Assembly: GCA_018303405.1 (NCBI GenBank)
Contig: JAGVYD010000014.1
Coordinates: 73,350 to 137,349 of the forward strand
Direction: 5' to 3'
Source: Candidatus Woesearchaeota archaeon
Lineage (GTDB): Archaea; Nanobdellota; Nanobdellia; Woesearchaeales; JABMPP01
DNA length: 64,000 bases
The notes beneath the pieces are model-generated. The model ran no database searches and was not told where the DNA came from. It saw only the letters and a program-made list of their open reading frames with translations. Positions 49,137 to 56,260 of this stretch are shown one piece after another (position 1 is the stretch's first letter; each line of letters starts with the position of its first letter). Made by a program: the position numbers and the translations under genes.

Positions 49137-50936
49137 ATGGATAAAATAATAATTCTTGACATGGGAGGTCAATATGCCCACCTGCTTGCGCGCAGGGTCA
49201 GGCAGCTTGGTGTTTACTCAGAGATTTTGCCAAGCGACACACCTGTTTCAATCCTTAAAAAGGCAAAAGGCATCATCATTTCAGGCGGCCCGGATTCAGT
49301 TTATGAAAAAGGCTCGCCGCAATGCGACCCCAGACTTTTCACCCTGAAAATTCCCATCCTTGGGTTGTGTTACGGGCACCAGATAATGGCTCATTATATG
49401 GGTGGTAAGGTCTTGCCCGGAAAAACAAAGGAATACGGCCTGGCCTCGCTTGACGTCAGGAAAAAAGCCGGATTGTTTGCCGGCCTTTCCGCGCAGGAAA
49501 CCATCTGGATGAGCCATGGTGACTCTGTTGCAAATGCTCCGCCGGGTTTTTCGGTGACAGGCTCTACATCTGACTGCCCAATCGCTGCAATGGCTGACAG
49601 TTCCAGGAACTATTACGGCGTGCAATTCCATCCGGAAGTGACGCACACAAGGCACGGCATGAAAATACTTTCAAACTTTGTAGTAAATATTTGCAAAGCC
49701 AGGAAATCATGGAGCATGAAAAATTTTATCGAAAATAAGGTTAAAGAGATACAAAAAGAGGTTGGCAACCGCAACGTTCTCCTGCTCATAAGCGGAGGGG
49801 TGGACTCCACTGTATGCTTCGCGCTGCTCAACAAAGCTTTGGGCACAAAGCGTGTCTATGGCCTGCACATTGACAATGGCTTTGTCAGGACAGACGAAAG
49901 CAAGAATGTTGAAAAGGCATTCAGGAAGCTTGGCTGGAACAATTTCCATGCCGTTGATTCTTCAAAGGATTTCCTGAATGCTGTCAAAGGTGTCGCAGAC
50001 CCGGAAAAGAAGAGAAAAATAATCGGCGAGACATTTATCAGGGTGCAGCAGCAGGAAGTTGCAAAGCTGAAGCTTGACACTAAAAAGTGGATGCTTGGCC
50101 AGGGCACAATTTATCCTGACACTATTGAAACAAAAGGGACAAGGCATGCTGACCTCATTAAAACCCATCACAACAGGGTCGACCTTGTCCAGGACATGAT
50201 AAAAAAAGGGCTGGTAACAGAGCCAATCAAGGAATTATACAAAGATGAGGTGAGGGAATTGGGAGAACGGCTCGGCCTTCCAAAGCACCTTGTCTGGCGC
50301 CACCCATTCCCCGGGCCCGGCCTTGCTGTGCGATGCCTTTGCGTCGGCAGGCCTGAATTGCTTGAAAATGAAGATGACATAGACCGCAGGGCGGGGCTGA
50401 TCTGCGCAAAATACGGTGCAACAGCAAAAGTAATGCCGGTCAAGAGCGTCGGTGTACAGGGCGATGCGAGGACATACAGGCATCCGTTGATCGTGAGCAA
50501 AATAAATGATTATCGGCAACTCGAAAAAATGTCAACAGAATTGACAAACAAAATCAAGGAGATAAATCGGGTTATTTTGTCAGTTGGCGCCAAAGGCAGC
50601 CTGAATAATGCAAGTGTTTTGCAGAATTCCTTCCTGACAAAGGAAAGGCTGGACTTGTTGAGAAAAGCTGATGATGTTGTTAACAGCCATCTTGACAGGA
50701 AGATGTACACAAGAATCTGGCAATTCCCGGTGGTTCTGGCGCCCCTTTCATTTTCCGGCGGGGAAAGCATAATATTGAGGCCTGTTGAATCGAAAGAGGC
50801 AATGACGGCCAACTGGGCGCATTTGCCTGAGGATGTCTTGAAAAGCATAAGCAAAGAACTCCTGGCAATCAAAGGGATTGATGCAGTTTTCTACGATGTC
50901 ACGAACAAGCCGCCAGGGACAATTGAGTGGGAATGA
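49137..50936 (+). CDS. guaA: GMP synthase (glutamine-hydrolysing), single-chain
   Basis: 599 residues with all domains in one chain. The glutamine amidotransferase (about 1-190) has GLCYGHQ with Cys78 and FHPEVTHT. The ATP pyrophosphatase domain follows (LISGGVDSTVCFALL, the SGGVDS loop). The dimerisation domain ends DVTNKPPGTIEWE. The enzyme makes GMP from XMP, glutamine and ATP. Many archaea encode the amidotransferase and synthetase as separate GuaAa and GuaAb subunits; the fused form is the bacterial/eukaryotic arrangement and is also found in some archaea. An insertion near residues 305-345 (QQQEVAKLKLDTKKWMLGQG) lengthens the synthetase compared with the common 525-residue bacterial form. 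Confidence 0.95.
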   Translation: MDKIIILDMGGQYAHLLARRVRQLGVYSEILPSDTPVSILKKAKGIIISGGPDSVYEKGSPQCDPRLFTLKIPILGLCYGHQIMAHYMGGKVLPGKTKEYGLASLDVRKKAGLFAGLSAQETIWMSHGDSVANAPPGFSVTGSTSDCPIAAMADSSRNYYGVQFHPEVTHTRHGMKILSNFVVNICKARKSWSMKNFIENKVKEIQKEVGNRNVLLLISGGVDSTVCFALLNKALGTKRVYGLHIDNGFVRTDESKNVEKAFRKLGWNNFHAVDSSKDFLNAVKGVADPEKKRKIIGETFIRVQQQEVAKLKLDTKKWMLGQGTIYPDTIETKGTRHADLIKTHHNRVDLVQDMIKKGLVTEPIKELYKDEVRELGERLGLPKHLVWRHPFPGPGLAVRCLCVGRPELLENEDDIDRRAGLICAKYGATAKVMPVKSVGVQGDARTYRHPLIVSKINDYRQLEKMSTELTNKIKEINRVILSVGAKGSLNNASVLQNSFLTKERLDLLRKADDVVNSHLDRKMYTRIWQFPVVLAPLSFSGGESIILRPVESKEAMTANWAHLPEDVLKSISKELLAIKGIDAVFYDVTNKPPGTIEWE

Positions 50937-51046
50937 AAATCTGGTACTTTGAACTCATCCTGGTTGTTGCAACGTTAATGCCCATGTCTATCACCTCGGT
51001 AAGATTTATCTTACTATACATTTTAACCTTTCTGTTTTTATCAATT

Positions 51047-51134
51047 TCTCTGTTCTGAACTGTCTCTTTATTAGAAATATAACAGAAAAGATTGTTTTTT
51101 AACTAATTTGGCAGCCTCGGGAGAGAGGTGGAAA
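51047..51134 (+). repeat. Island repeat, copy 1 (partial)
   Basis: Shares with copies 2 and 3 the blocks tgttctgaactg, agaaatataacagaa and aactaatttggcagcctcg, then a short hairpin gcctc/gaggt with loop gggaga. The upstream half found in the other copies is not recognisable. It ends 15 bases before the TATA box of the gene at 51180. Confidence 0.7.
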
Positions 51135-51148
51135 CAATCTAAGAAAGC

Positions 51149-51157
51149 TATATAAAG
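51149..51157 (+). promoter_or_regulatory. TATA element of the DUF4258/DUF2283 pair
   Basis: The sequence tatataaag is centred about 27 bases before the ATG at 51180, predicting a leaderless mRNA for the two-gene unit. Confidence 0.65.
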
Positions 51158-51179
51158 CAACTTTGATGCATCCTATTAT

Positions 51180-51509
51180 ATGAACTATAAACACATTGTT
51201 ACAGAGAAGCTCAAAAAGTATAAGAAAGAGGATATTATCATAACAGAACATGCCTACGAACAGGCTATCTTTAGGAGTATCAACATTGATGAAATAAAGG
51301 AAAATATTATAAACCCTAAAAGATTGTTCTATGCTATAAAGCAGACAGCGCAAAAAGAGGGAGAAGAAAAATACGACTGCTACTTTGGTTATAGCAAAAC
51401 GCAGTGCCACAGATATGCAATTGTCATCAATGGCAAATGCATTGTATGCACAGCCATTAAAATAAACAGGAGGTGGCAGCATATAGCTGAGAAAAATGCC
51501 AAATTTTAA
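51180..51509 (+). CDS. DUF4258-like protein, putative toxin of a toxin-antitoxin pair
   Basis: 109 residues, basic. The segment IITEHAYEQAIFRSINIDEI followed by CYFGYSKTQCHRYAIVING and CTAIKINRRWQH resembles DUF4258, small proteins related to RelE/BrnT-type folds and often paired with a DUF2283 partner. The next gene overlaps by 14 bp and is DUF2283-like, which matches that pairing. The role would be growth control or plasmid/island stabilisation (inference from family context). It lies between two copies of a repeat in an accessory island. Confidence 0.7.
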   Translation: MNYKHIVTEKLKKYKKEDIIITEHAYEQAIFRSINIDEIKENIINPKRLFYAIKQTAQKEGEEKYDCYFGYSKTQCHRYAIVINGKCIVCTAIKINRRWQHIAEKNAKF

Positions 51510-51855
51510 CTTTAGTTATGACAAAGAGAATGATGACTTGTTCTTATTCAAGCCTAAAGCAAGTTCCAAGGGAAGCATTGAATTAGGCAACATAATACTG
51601 GACTTTAACACTAAAAAAGAGTTTGTTGGCATGCAGGTTATGGATGCTTCGAAATTCCTTTGTGATTTGGTAAAAGGGAGTGCTAGTGAAATAAGGAATA
51701 TTCTAAATAACTTGACAAGTTGTAAGATTGATACTAAGGTAAGGGGAAACTTATTGATAATTCAATTTTTGCTTATAGCCAATAAAAAAGAAATTGCACC
51801 GATAATTACAATGCCGCATATAATAGAAAGCAGTCCTGCATTAGCATATGCCTGA
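51496..51855 (+). CDS. DUF2283-like protein, putative antitoxin
   Basis: 119 residues. The start NFSYDKENDDLFLF, then GSIELGNIILDFNTKKEFVG, is the DUF2283 pattern (Y-D-x-E-x-D-x-L plus a later I-x-L-D-F segment). DUF2283 proteins are small, usually 60-80 residues, and commonly accompany DUF4258. This one has a longer C-terminal part (about 70-119) of unknown role. It overlaps the DUF4258 gene by 14 bp, so translation is probably coupled. Repeat copy 2 begins five bases after its stop. Confidence 0.7.
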   Translation: MPNFNFSYDKENDDLFLFKPKASSKGSIELGNIILDFNTKKEFVGMQVMDASKFLCDLVKGSASEIRNILNNLTSCKIDTKVRGNLLIIQFLLIANKKEIAPIITMPHIIESSPALAYA

Positions 51856-51860
51856 TAATT

Positions 51861-52000
51861 CTGCACTTCCTTCACCATTTACCTCATCCAGAACATCTTG
51901 AAACTAAACAGTCTTCTTTGTTCTGAACTGCTGCTGTAAGAGAAATATAACAGAATTAACTTAGTTTAACTAATTTGGCAGCCTCGATAAAGTGGAGGCA
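51861..52000 (+). repeat. Island repeat, copy 2
   Basis: About 140 bases closely matching copy 3 along most of the length: ctgcacttccttcac, catccagaacat, cagtcttctttgttctgaac, atataacagaattaactta, taactaatttggcagcctcg. It ends in a hairpin, gcctc/gaggc, whose 9-base loop (gataaagtg) differs from the other copies. It starts five bases after the stop of the DUF2283 gene. Confidence 0.85.
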
Positions 52001-52007
52001 CTAATGA

Positions 52008-52313
52008 TTACAACATTAAGAGAATTGGTACTATTGAACGGTTGCCTTTTTCCCTGACTATCTCCTTGATTTTGTCATATCTGTCCATATTAAGATAATA
52101 CTTCCAGCCATGCTCTTTCTTCTTTTTATGGCAGATTTTTTGTTTTACTAATGCCTCAAGAACAGTTTCAACCTTGTCCAAATCCTCTTTTGATATCCCA
52201 GATTTCAGGACATGGATATAAACAGAGCCCTTGCCAAAACAGTTTTGGTCAAAAAGTTTCTTAACTATTGTCCTGCTTATCCTTATATATTCGCTTCTTT
52301 TTACCTTAGGCAT
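52008..52313 (-). CDS. Small winged-helix-like protein
   Basis: 101 residues from ATG 52313. A minus-strand TATA (gtttatatatt, about 52333-52343) about 25 bases before it supports this start over the ATG at 52346. It is basic and mostly helical: KVKRSEYIRISRTIVKKLF, then KEDLDKVETVLEALVKQKIC and a possible beta wing, KKKKEHGWKYYLNMDRYDKI. This looks like a winged-helix DNA-binding fold, but no family is recognised. It diverges from the regulator-like gene at 52420; both lie between repeats 2 and 3. Confidence 0.55.
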   Translation of the reverse strand: MPKVKRSEYIRISRTIVKKLFDQNCFGKGSVYIHVLKSGISKEDLDKVETVLEALVKQKICHKKKKEHGWKYYLNMDRYDKIKEIVREKGNRSIVPILLML

Positions 52314-52419
52314 GGATACAATAGCAATTATGGAATATATAAACATGTGGTCTAAATTTAGTCCCTTATGAGCCTAATTAGAAACCTTTAAATAGAAGCA
52401 AGTGTTTATTGCATTCATT

Positions 52420-52788
52420 ATGGAAAAATCTGTATTTTTAAAGGAAGAGGGCAACACGCCCAAAAACAGGATATGGAGCTTTTTAATAGTCCATTCAGAA
52501 TATGACTATTCTATGAAAGATATTGCAAGATTTTCAAAAGTTGGCTACACTACACTAAAAGAAATTTGGAAAGAGCTCAGACTGAAAAATATAGTAGTCC
52601 AGACAAGAACTGTTGGAAAAGCAAAGATGTTCAGATTGAATCTTAAGAACCCTGTTGTGAATAAATTTACAGATTATTATTGGACAGTTGTAGATTCAGT
52701 TGTCAGAAGAGAAAACAATGTTGAAGAACAAAATCAGCATGGTTCGCCATCAATTGGCGCAATTCCTGTTTCTGCAAGGCATTTTTAG
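52420..52788 (+). CDS. Small winged-helix transcription regulator-like protein
   Basis: 122 residues from ATG 52420. A TATA-like cctttaaatag (about 52385-52395) about 28 bases upstream favours it over a GTG at 52402. The segment YSMKDIARFSKVGYTTLKEI followed by WKELRLKNIVVQTRTVGKAK is a MarR/ArsR-like winged helix: recognition helix then wing. The C-terminal 35 residues are polar and probably disordered. It could control its own module or the divergent gene at 52313. Repeat copy 3 follows ten bases after its stop. Confidence 0.68.
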   Translation: MEKSVFLKEEGNTPKNRIWSFLIVHSEYDYSMKDIARFSKVGYTTLKEIWKELRLKNIVVQTRTVGKAKMFRLNLKNPVVNKFTDYYWTVVDSVVRRENNVEEQNQHGSPSIGAIPVSARHF

Positions 52789-52797
52789 CTTCACATC

Positions 52798-52935
52798 CTG
52801 CACTTCCTTCACTAGCCTGCCCCATCCAGAACATTTTGAAACTAATCAGTCTTCTTTGTTCTGAACTGTTGCTGTAAAAGAGATATAACAGAATTAACTT
52901 AACTAATTTGGCAGCCTCGAAGTAGAGGCGGAACA
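52798..52935 (+). repeat. Island repeat, copy 3
   Basis: About 138 bases closely matching copy 2. The terminal hairpin gcctc/gaggc has the same stem but a different 6-base loop (gaagta). Inside are ctgcacttccttcac, catccagaacat, cagtcttctttgttctgaac and aactaatttggcagcctcg. It starts ten bases after the stop of the gene at 52788 and lies beside the integrase remnant. Confidence 0.85.
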
Positions 52936-52973
52936 GTCAAAATCAATTACAGAAACATGTCTTTATTTTGCTT

Positions 52974-53189
52974 CTAGGACGACACCTGGCTGGGTTTGGT
53001 GACATTAGGCGAGACTTTCAAGCTTAAGACTGCTTCTGTCCAGGGGGTGCCAATGCCTTCAACACTGCAAAAATCACGGAAATCCGGGATTAACTGCCTG
53101 TTTCTTTCTGGAATATCAGCTTTCCTGACCTGTGCTATTGCCCCTGCCAGCCTTTTGGGTAGATATGTATGTCTATTTCCTTCTTCATT
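52974..53189 (-). pseudogene. N-terminal remnant of a tyrosine recombinase/integrase
   Basis: The minus-strand frame between stops at 53190-53192 and 52974-52976 reads YLPKRLAGAIAQVRKADIPE then RNRQLIPDFRDFCSVEGIG. This resembles the SAM-like N-terminal (core-binding) domain of archaeal XerA/phage integrases. No ATG begins this frame; the nearest ATG (53188) is one frame off and soon stops. The catalytic Arg-His-Tyr domain is absent. So the gene is broken by truncation and perhaps a frameshift. It lies 85 bases from the 3' end of the tRNA-Ser gene, a usual integration target, and next to repeat copy 3. Confidence 0.6.
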
Positions 53190-53274
53190 TTAGCCCTCCA
53201 AAGAAACAGTGGCTATGAGTGTATTTAAGCCGAACGGCCATTTTTGGCTATCCGGCGTTTAAACTGAAGAAGGA

Positions 53275-53421
53275 CGCCGTGGCCCAGATTTGAACTGGGA
53301 AATCCTTTCGGAAACAAGCTTAATGGTACTGTCCGTGAAAACAGTGTTTCCAGGCTTACGCTCAATATACCCGTGCTCATGAGAATATGATTTGCGCAGT
53401 ACCAGGTTGTGCCACCACGGC
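53275..53421 (-). tRNA. tRNA-Ser(GGA), apparently with two introns
   Basis: 147 nt on the minus strand. Exons are 53421-53395, 53358-53348 and 53320-53275; joined they give an 84-nt class II tRNA. The acceptor is GCCGTGG/CCACGGC with discriminator G, typical of Ser. The T arm is CCCAG-TTCAAAT-CTGGG, the variable arm has TCC-GAAA-GGA, and the anticodon stem TAAGC/GCTTG carries loop CTGGAAA (anticodon GGA). Intron B (53347-53321, 27 nt) is at the canonical 37/38 site with a fair bulge-helix-bulge fold. Intron A (53394-53359, 36 nt) is near 26/27; its ends are ambiguous by up to three bases (GCG at both boundaries) and I could not confirm a full motif. Confidence 0.75.
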
Positions 53422-53479
53422 AATCCAGTATGAAGTTGATGCAATCATTTTATAAATTTAATGACTTCTTGAGTTCCCG

Positions 53480-53683
53480 CTATTTCTGGCCTGTCGGCAT
53501 CATTACAGGTATGCCTTTCTTGATTGCGTATTTTCTTTTGCATTTAGCGCAGACCAGGGCTGTCCTGCCGGAATTGTACTTAACATCTGATTTGCACATT
53601 GGGCAGGCTAGAATCCTGTAAAGCTCGACGGGAATCGGATCCTTTTTCGATGCTTTTCCTGCAACCTTCTTCTTTGCTGCCAT
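53480..53683 (-). CDS. Trm112-like small zinc-binding protein
   Basis: 67 residues from ATG 53683. A minus-strand TATA (tttttatatttt, about 53703-53714) is 26 bases before it, which excludes a longer ATG at 53749. A basic N-terminus precedes ELYRILACPMCKSDVKYN, LVCAKCKRKYAIKKGIPVMM. This is the Trm112/UPF0434 fold with C-x-x-C at both ends. Trm112 activates several SAM methyltransferases by binding them, including the translation-release-factor methylase Mtq2. An Mtq2-like gene lies 2.6 kb away (56257). The divergent neighbour is TFB. Confidence 0.82.
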   Translation of the reverse strand: MAAKKKVAGKASKKDPIPVELYRILACPMCKSDVKYNSGRTALVCAKCKRKYAIKKGIPVMMPTGQK

Positions 53684-53702
53684 TATCACGGCACAATGGC
53701 GA

Positions 53703-53744
53703 AAAATATAAAAATCTTTCCAAAAAAAGGAAAGTTTAAATATG
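53703..53744. promoter_or_regulatory. Back-to-back BRE-TATA promoters for Trm112-like and TFB genes
   Basis: The inverted pair ctttcc/ggaaag (53716-53721 and 53729-53734) forms two BRE-like elements facing away from each other. Each is followed by a TATA: tttttatatttt on the minus strand and tttaaatat on the plus strand. The 7-base A-run between them separates the two core promoters. A further TATA-like gatatataaaat (53757-53768) could also serve TFB. Confidence 0.55.
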
Positions 53745-53829
53745 AGCACTTGAATTGATATATAAAATTTGTGTGGGTTTTCGTCAGGTAAATAAATCCT
53801 TTAAAAAAGAGTGGTGGGGGACTGGTTGA

Positions 53830-54759
53830 ATGCAAGCGTACGTGAAAAAATGCCCAGAGTGCAGCGGTATAAACTTGTTCTGGAATAAAGACCGCGGTGA
53901 GATCATCTGCCGTGACTGCGGCCTTGTTGTTGAGGAAAAAATGGTCGACTTTGACCAGGAATGGCGTGACTTTGATTCTGATCAGGGTGAGTCCAGGAGG
54001 CGCAGCGGCGCACCAATGACTTACACCCAATACGACCAGGGCCTGGGGACTGAGGTTGGTCGCAAAACAGACCTTTATGCCCTGGCCGGGAAGGATAGGA
54101 ACAAGTTCTTCAGGCTCAGGAAATGGCAGTACAGGATATCAACTGCCATTGAAAGGAATCTCAAGCTCGCATTGTCTGAGCTGAAGAGGGTTTCATCTTA
54201 TTTGAAACTGCCAAAATCAGTTGAAGAAGAATCTGCAAGGATTTACACAATGGCGGTGCAAAGGGGGCTTGTCCGCGGACGAAGCATGGAAAGCGTCGTT
54301 GCCGGGGCATTGTATGCTGCCTGCAGGCGCCATGACGTTCCAAGGACGCTTGATGAATTGTCAGAGGCATCCGGCATTGAAAAAAAGGAAATCGGCCGGA
54401 CTTACCGCTTTGTGACAAGGGAGCTGGGAATCAACATCCTGCCGAGCAACCCGTCGGATTACATTGCAAGGTTCTCAAGCGCGCTTAAGCTCAGCGCTGA
54501 AACTCAGAGCAAGAGCATAGAAATCCTTGAAAGCGCGCAAAAGGCTGAGCTGACTTCAGGGAGAGGGCCGACAGGGATTGCTGCGGCTGCGCTTTATGTG
54601 AGCGCCTTGATCCATGGCGAGAAAAGGACCCAGAGGGAAGTTGCTGATGTCGCCGGCGTTACAGAGGTAACAATCAGGAACAGGTACAAGGAGCTTCTCG
54701 AAGAGCTCGACCTTGACAAGGAGATAAGGAGAGTCAGGAAGAGGAGGAGAGTGAGCTAG
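53830..54759 (+). CDS. tfb: Transcription initiation factor IIB (TFB)
   Basis: 309 residues, complete. The N-terminal zinc ribbon has CPECSGINLFWNKDRGEIIC and CRDCG. The B-reader/linker follows (DFDQEWRDFDSDQG, MTYTQYDQGLGTEVG), then two cyclin repeats (about 110-205 and 210-305; AGALYAACRRHDVPRTLDEL, AAALYVSALIHGEKRTQREV). It recruits RNA polymerase to BRE/TATA promoters with TBP. A G-rich site (ggtgggggac) precedes the ATG, so the mRNA has a leader of 45-65 nt, unlike most genes here. A T-rich terminator lies at about 54771-54791. Confidence 0.97.
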   Translation: MQAYVKKCPECSGINLFWNKDRGEIICRDCGLVVEEKMVDFDQEWRDFDSDQGESRRRSGAPMTYTQYDQGLGTEVGRKTDLYALAGKDRNKFFRLRKWQYRISTAIERNLKLALSELKRVSSYLKLPKSVEEESARIYTMAVQRGLVRGRSMESVVAGALYAACRRHDVPRTLDELSEASGIEKKEIGRTYRFVTRELGINILPSNPSDYIARFSSALKLSAETQSKSIEILESAQKAELTSGRGPTGIAAAALYVSALIHGEKRTQREVADVAGVTEVTIRNRYKELLEELDLDKEIRRVRKRRRVS

Positions 54760-54817
54760 GCAGATCATTGAAATTTTTTTATTATTTTTTTCACAAAAAT
54801 TATTTCATCGGCATAAA

Positions 54818-55303
54818 TTGAAGACAGGCGAAGAGGCCAATTGCGTGGACAACCCAATGCCAGGAAACAACAGCAGGGAAACAGCCAGAGTTCTTGAAGG
54901 CTTGGTAAAGCAGGCTTACCGCGGCGCGCTTACGAATCCAAGAAGCCTTGCCATGAATATTACTGCCAGGCACCCATTGCTTGAAAAGCAGGTCGAAGGA
55001 TATTATGGGCAGATGGTTGCCGAGATTGACAGGAAAGTTTCTGGTTATGAGTCAATTGATGCATGGAATAGCCTTGCCCCGTCTGATTTTTATGCTGCGG
55101 CATTGCTTAGCCAGGTTTCAAAAGTCCGCGCCATAAGGGATTTCAGCGCAAGCGGCACCAGCAGCAATTATGCCAAGGATTTGCTGACGTATGCCCTGGT
55201 TGATTATGCTGCAGATAGGATTGCCGCAAAAGCATTGCTTCAGGCTGCAGCCTTGCCCAGGGAAGAAAACAAAAAAGTCGGTGAATTGGCCCAGGTAGTC
55301 TAG
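54818..55303 (+). CDS. Conserved-looking helical protein of unknown function
   Basis: 161 residues if it begins at TTG 54818; GTG 54845 or ATG 54857 (148 residues) are alternatives and the ATG seems likeliest. It is mainly helical, with no membrane segment or signal peptide: SRETARVLEGLVKQAYRGAL, YYGQMVAEIDRKVSGYESID, LTYALVDYAADRIAAKALLQ. No cysteine or metal motif, no catalytic motif recognised. It stands between TFB and the convergent MGMT gene. Its codon use matches the neighbours, so it is probably a real gene. Confidence 0.55.
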   Translation: MKTGEEANCVDNPMPGNNSRETARVLEGLVKQAYRGALTNPRSLAMNITARHPLLEKQVEGYYGQMVAEIDRKVSGYESIDAWNSLAPSDFYAAALLSQVSKVRAIRDFSASGTSSNYAKDLLTYALVDYAADRIAAKALLQAAALPREENKKVGELAQVV

Positions 55304-55310
55304 GAATGGT

Positions 55311-55613
55311 TCAGAATCTGTGCATTTTTTTCTGGAAATCAGCTATCGTTCCTTGTTTTACCCGAATCCCTTCTTTTTTCAGCATCATGATTTTCTTCCT
55401 GGAATTCATCCTGCCTGCAAATCCGCCAAGGCTCCCGTCGCTGGCAACAACCCTGTGGCATGGAACTTCAGGGGCATAGGGATTGCATCGCAGTGCCTGG
55501 CCAACTGCCCGATATGCTTTGGTTTTCATTGCTTTTGCAATTGCCTTGTAGGTCGAAACTTTTCCTTTTGGGATTTTCCTGCAAAGCTTGTAGACTTTGT
55601 CTGCAAATTTCAT
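55311..55613 (-). CDS. O6-alkylguanine-DNA alkyltransferase, short form
   Basis: 100 residues covering only the DNA-binding/active-site domain of MGMT: KLCRKIPKGKVSTYKAIAKA, RAVGQALRCNPYAPEV, and PCHRVVASDG with acceptor Cys52, then GGFAGRMNSRKKIMML. It removes alkyl groups from guanine by transferring them to the cysteine, a suicide reaction. Canonical enzymes have an extra N-terminal domain of 60-80 residues; this compact form is known in archaea. It overlaps the kinase gene upstream by 4 bp. Confidence 0.92.
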   Translation of the reverse strand: MKFADKVYKLCRKIPKGKVSTYKAIAKAMKTKAYRAVGQALRCNPYAPEVPCHRVVASDGSLGGFAGRMNSRKKIMMLKKEGIRVKQGTIADFQKKMHRF

Positions 55614-56260
55614 TCCAACAGCCCCATTATCCTGGCAAAATTTTGCCCTGATTGATTTTTCTTGTAGCCCTGGGCTAATTTAATGATATCATCCTTATTT
55701 ATTATAATCCTTTTTTCCCTTAAGATGTCGGTCGCATGCCCGAGTGTAAAAAATTGGCAAAACTGGGTGACATTTTTTGGCTTGTCTGTCCTCCTGCACC
55801 GCTCAAAATCAATCATGACCGCCTGCAGCCGCCTGTTTTTCCTGGATACTATGACATGCTTTGTCGGCCGTGTCATCTCGAGCTTGTTGATTCCCAGCCT
55901 GTCAAGTGTCCTGCACTGCTGCATGACATTGCGCAGCACAGCCAGTGTGTCTTTTTTGGACGCGGTTTCAAGGAAATCAATTATGTATTCGCCTTCCACA
56001 AACTTGTAGGCAAGCTGGCCATCTTCATATGCTACAAATTCTGGGCCAATTGAATGGGCATTGAGCAGCCTGAGCCATTCTGCCTCGCGGCCAATGGCAT
56101 TTTCAGCTTTGCTGCCAAACCTCTTTTCCTTTATTGCGATTTTCACCCGGCCGAGCATTGCCGTGCTTACAACTCCGCGCTTTCCGCGTGCAAATAATCT
56201 CCTGTTTTTTGCTTTCCTTATTATTCCCGGCATTGGCTCATCCCCGGCCCGGCAGGTCAT
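55610..56260 (-). CDS. Archaeal Ser/Thr protein kinase-like protein (COG2112 type)
   Basis: 216 residues (207 if it begins at ATG 56233, which has ggggatga upstream). The kinase fold is compact: glycine-rich GKRGVVSTAM, lysine in VKIAIKEKR, glutamate in AENAIGREAEWLRLL, hinge YKFVEGEYIIDFLE and the metal-binding VMIDFERCRR in place of DFG. It is similar to the small archaeal predicted Ser/Thr kinases related to RIO and Bud32. Substrate unknown. It overlaps its neighbours by 4 bp each, between an Mtq2-like methyltransferase and MGMT. Confidence 0.75.
   Translation of the reverse strand: MTCRAGDEPMPGIIRKAKNRRLFARGKRGVVSTAMLGRVKIAIKEKRFGSKAENAIGREAEWLRLLNAHSIGPEFVAYEDGQLAYKFVEGEYIIDFLETASKKDTLAVLRNVMQQCRTLDRLGINKLEMTRPTKHVIVSRKNRRLQAVMIDFERCRRTDKPKNVTQFCQFFTLGHATDILREKRIIINKDDIIKLAQGYKKNQSGQNFARIMGLLE

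Noticed and set aside
51047-52935. CRISPR array
   Set aside because: The three repeats are about 90-140 bases, separated by gene-sized segments; there are no short regular spacers and no cas genes.
52996-53193. 65-codon plus-strand frame beside the tRNA-Ser gene
   Set aside because: The opposite strand reads as an integrase N-terminal domain, which explains the open frame better.
53190-53300. Duplicate of the tRNA-Ser 3' end as a second attachment site
   Set aside because: I looked through the island for a copy of the T-arm/acceptor sequence and found none, so att boundaries cannot be assigned.
53275-53421. Reading the tRNA-Ser locus as a class I tRNA with anticodon CAT, TCT or ATT
   Set aside because: None gave a paired anticodon stem. 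Only CTGGAAA with TAAGC/GCTTG and a class II variable arm fitted, and the G discriminator agrees with Ser.
53259-53444. 61-codon minus-strand frame
   Set aside because: It coincides with the intron-bearing tRNA-Ser gene and has no protein-like features.
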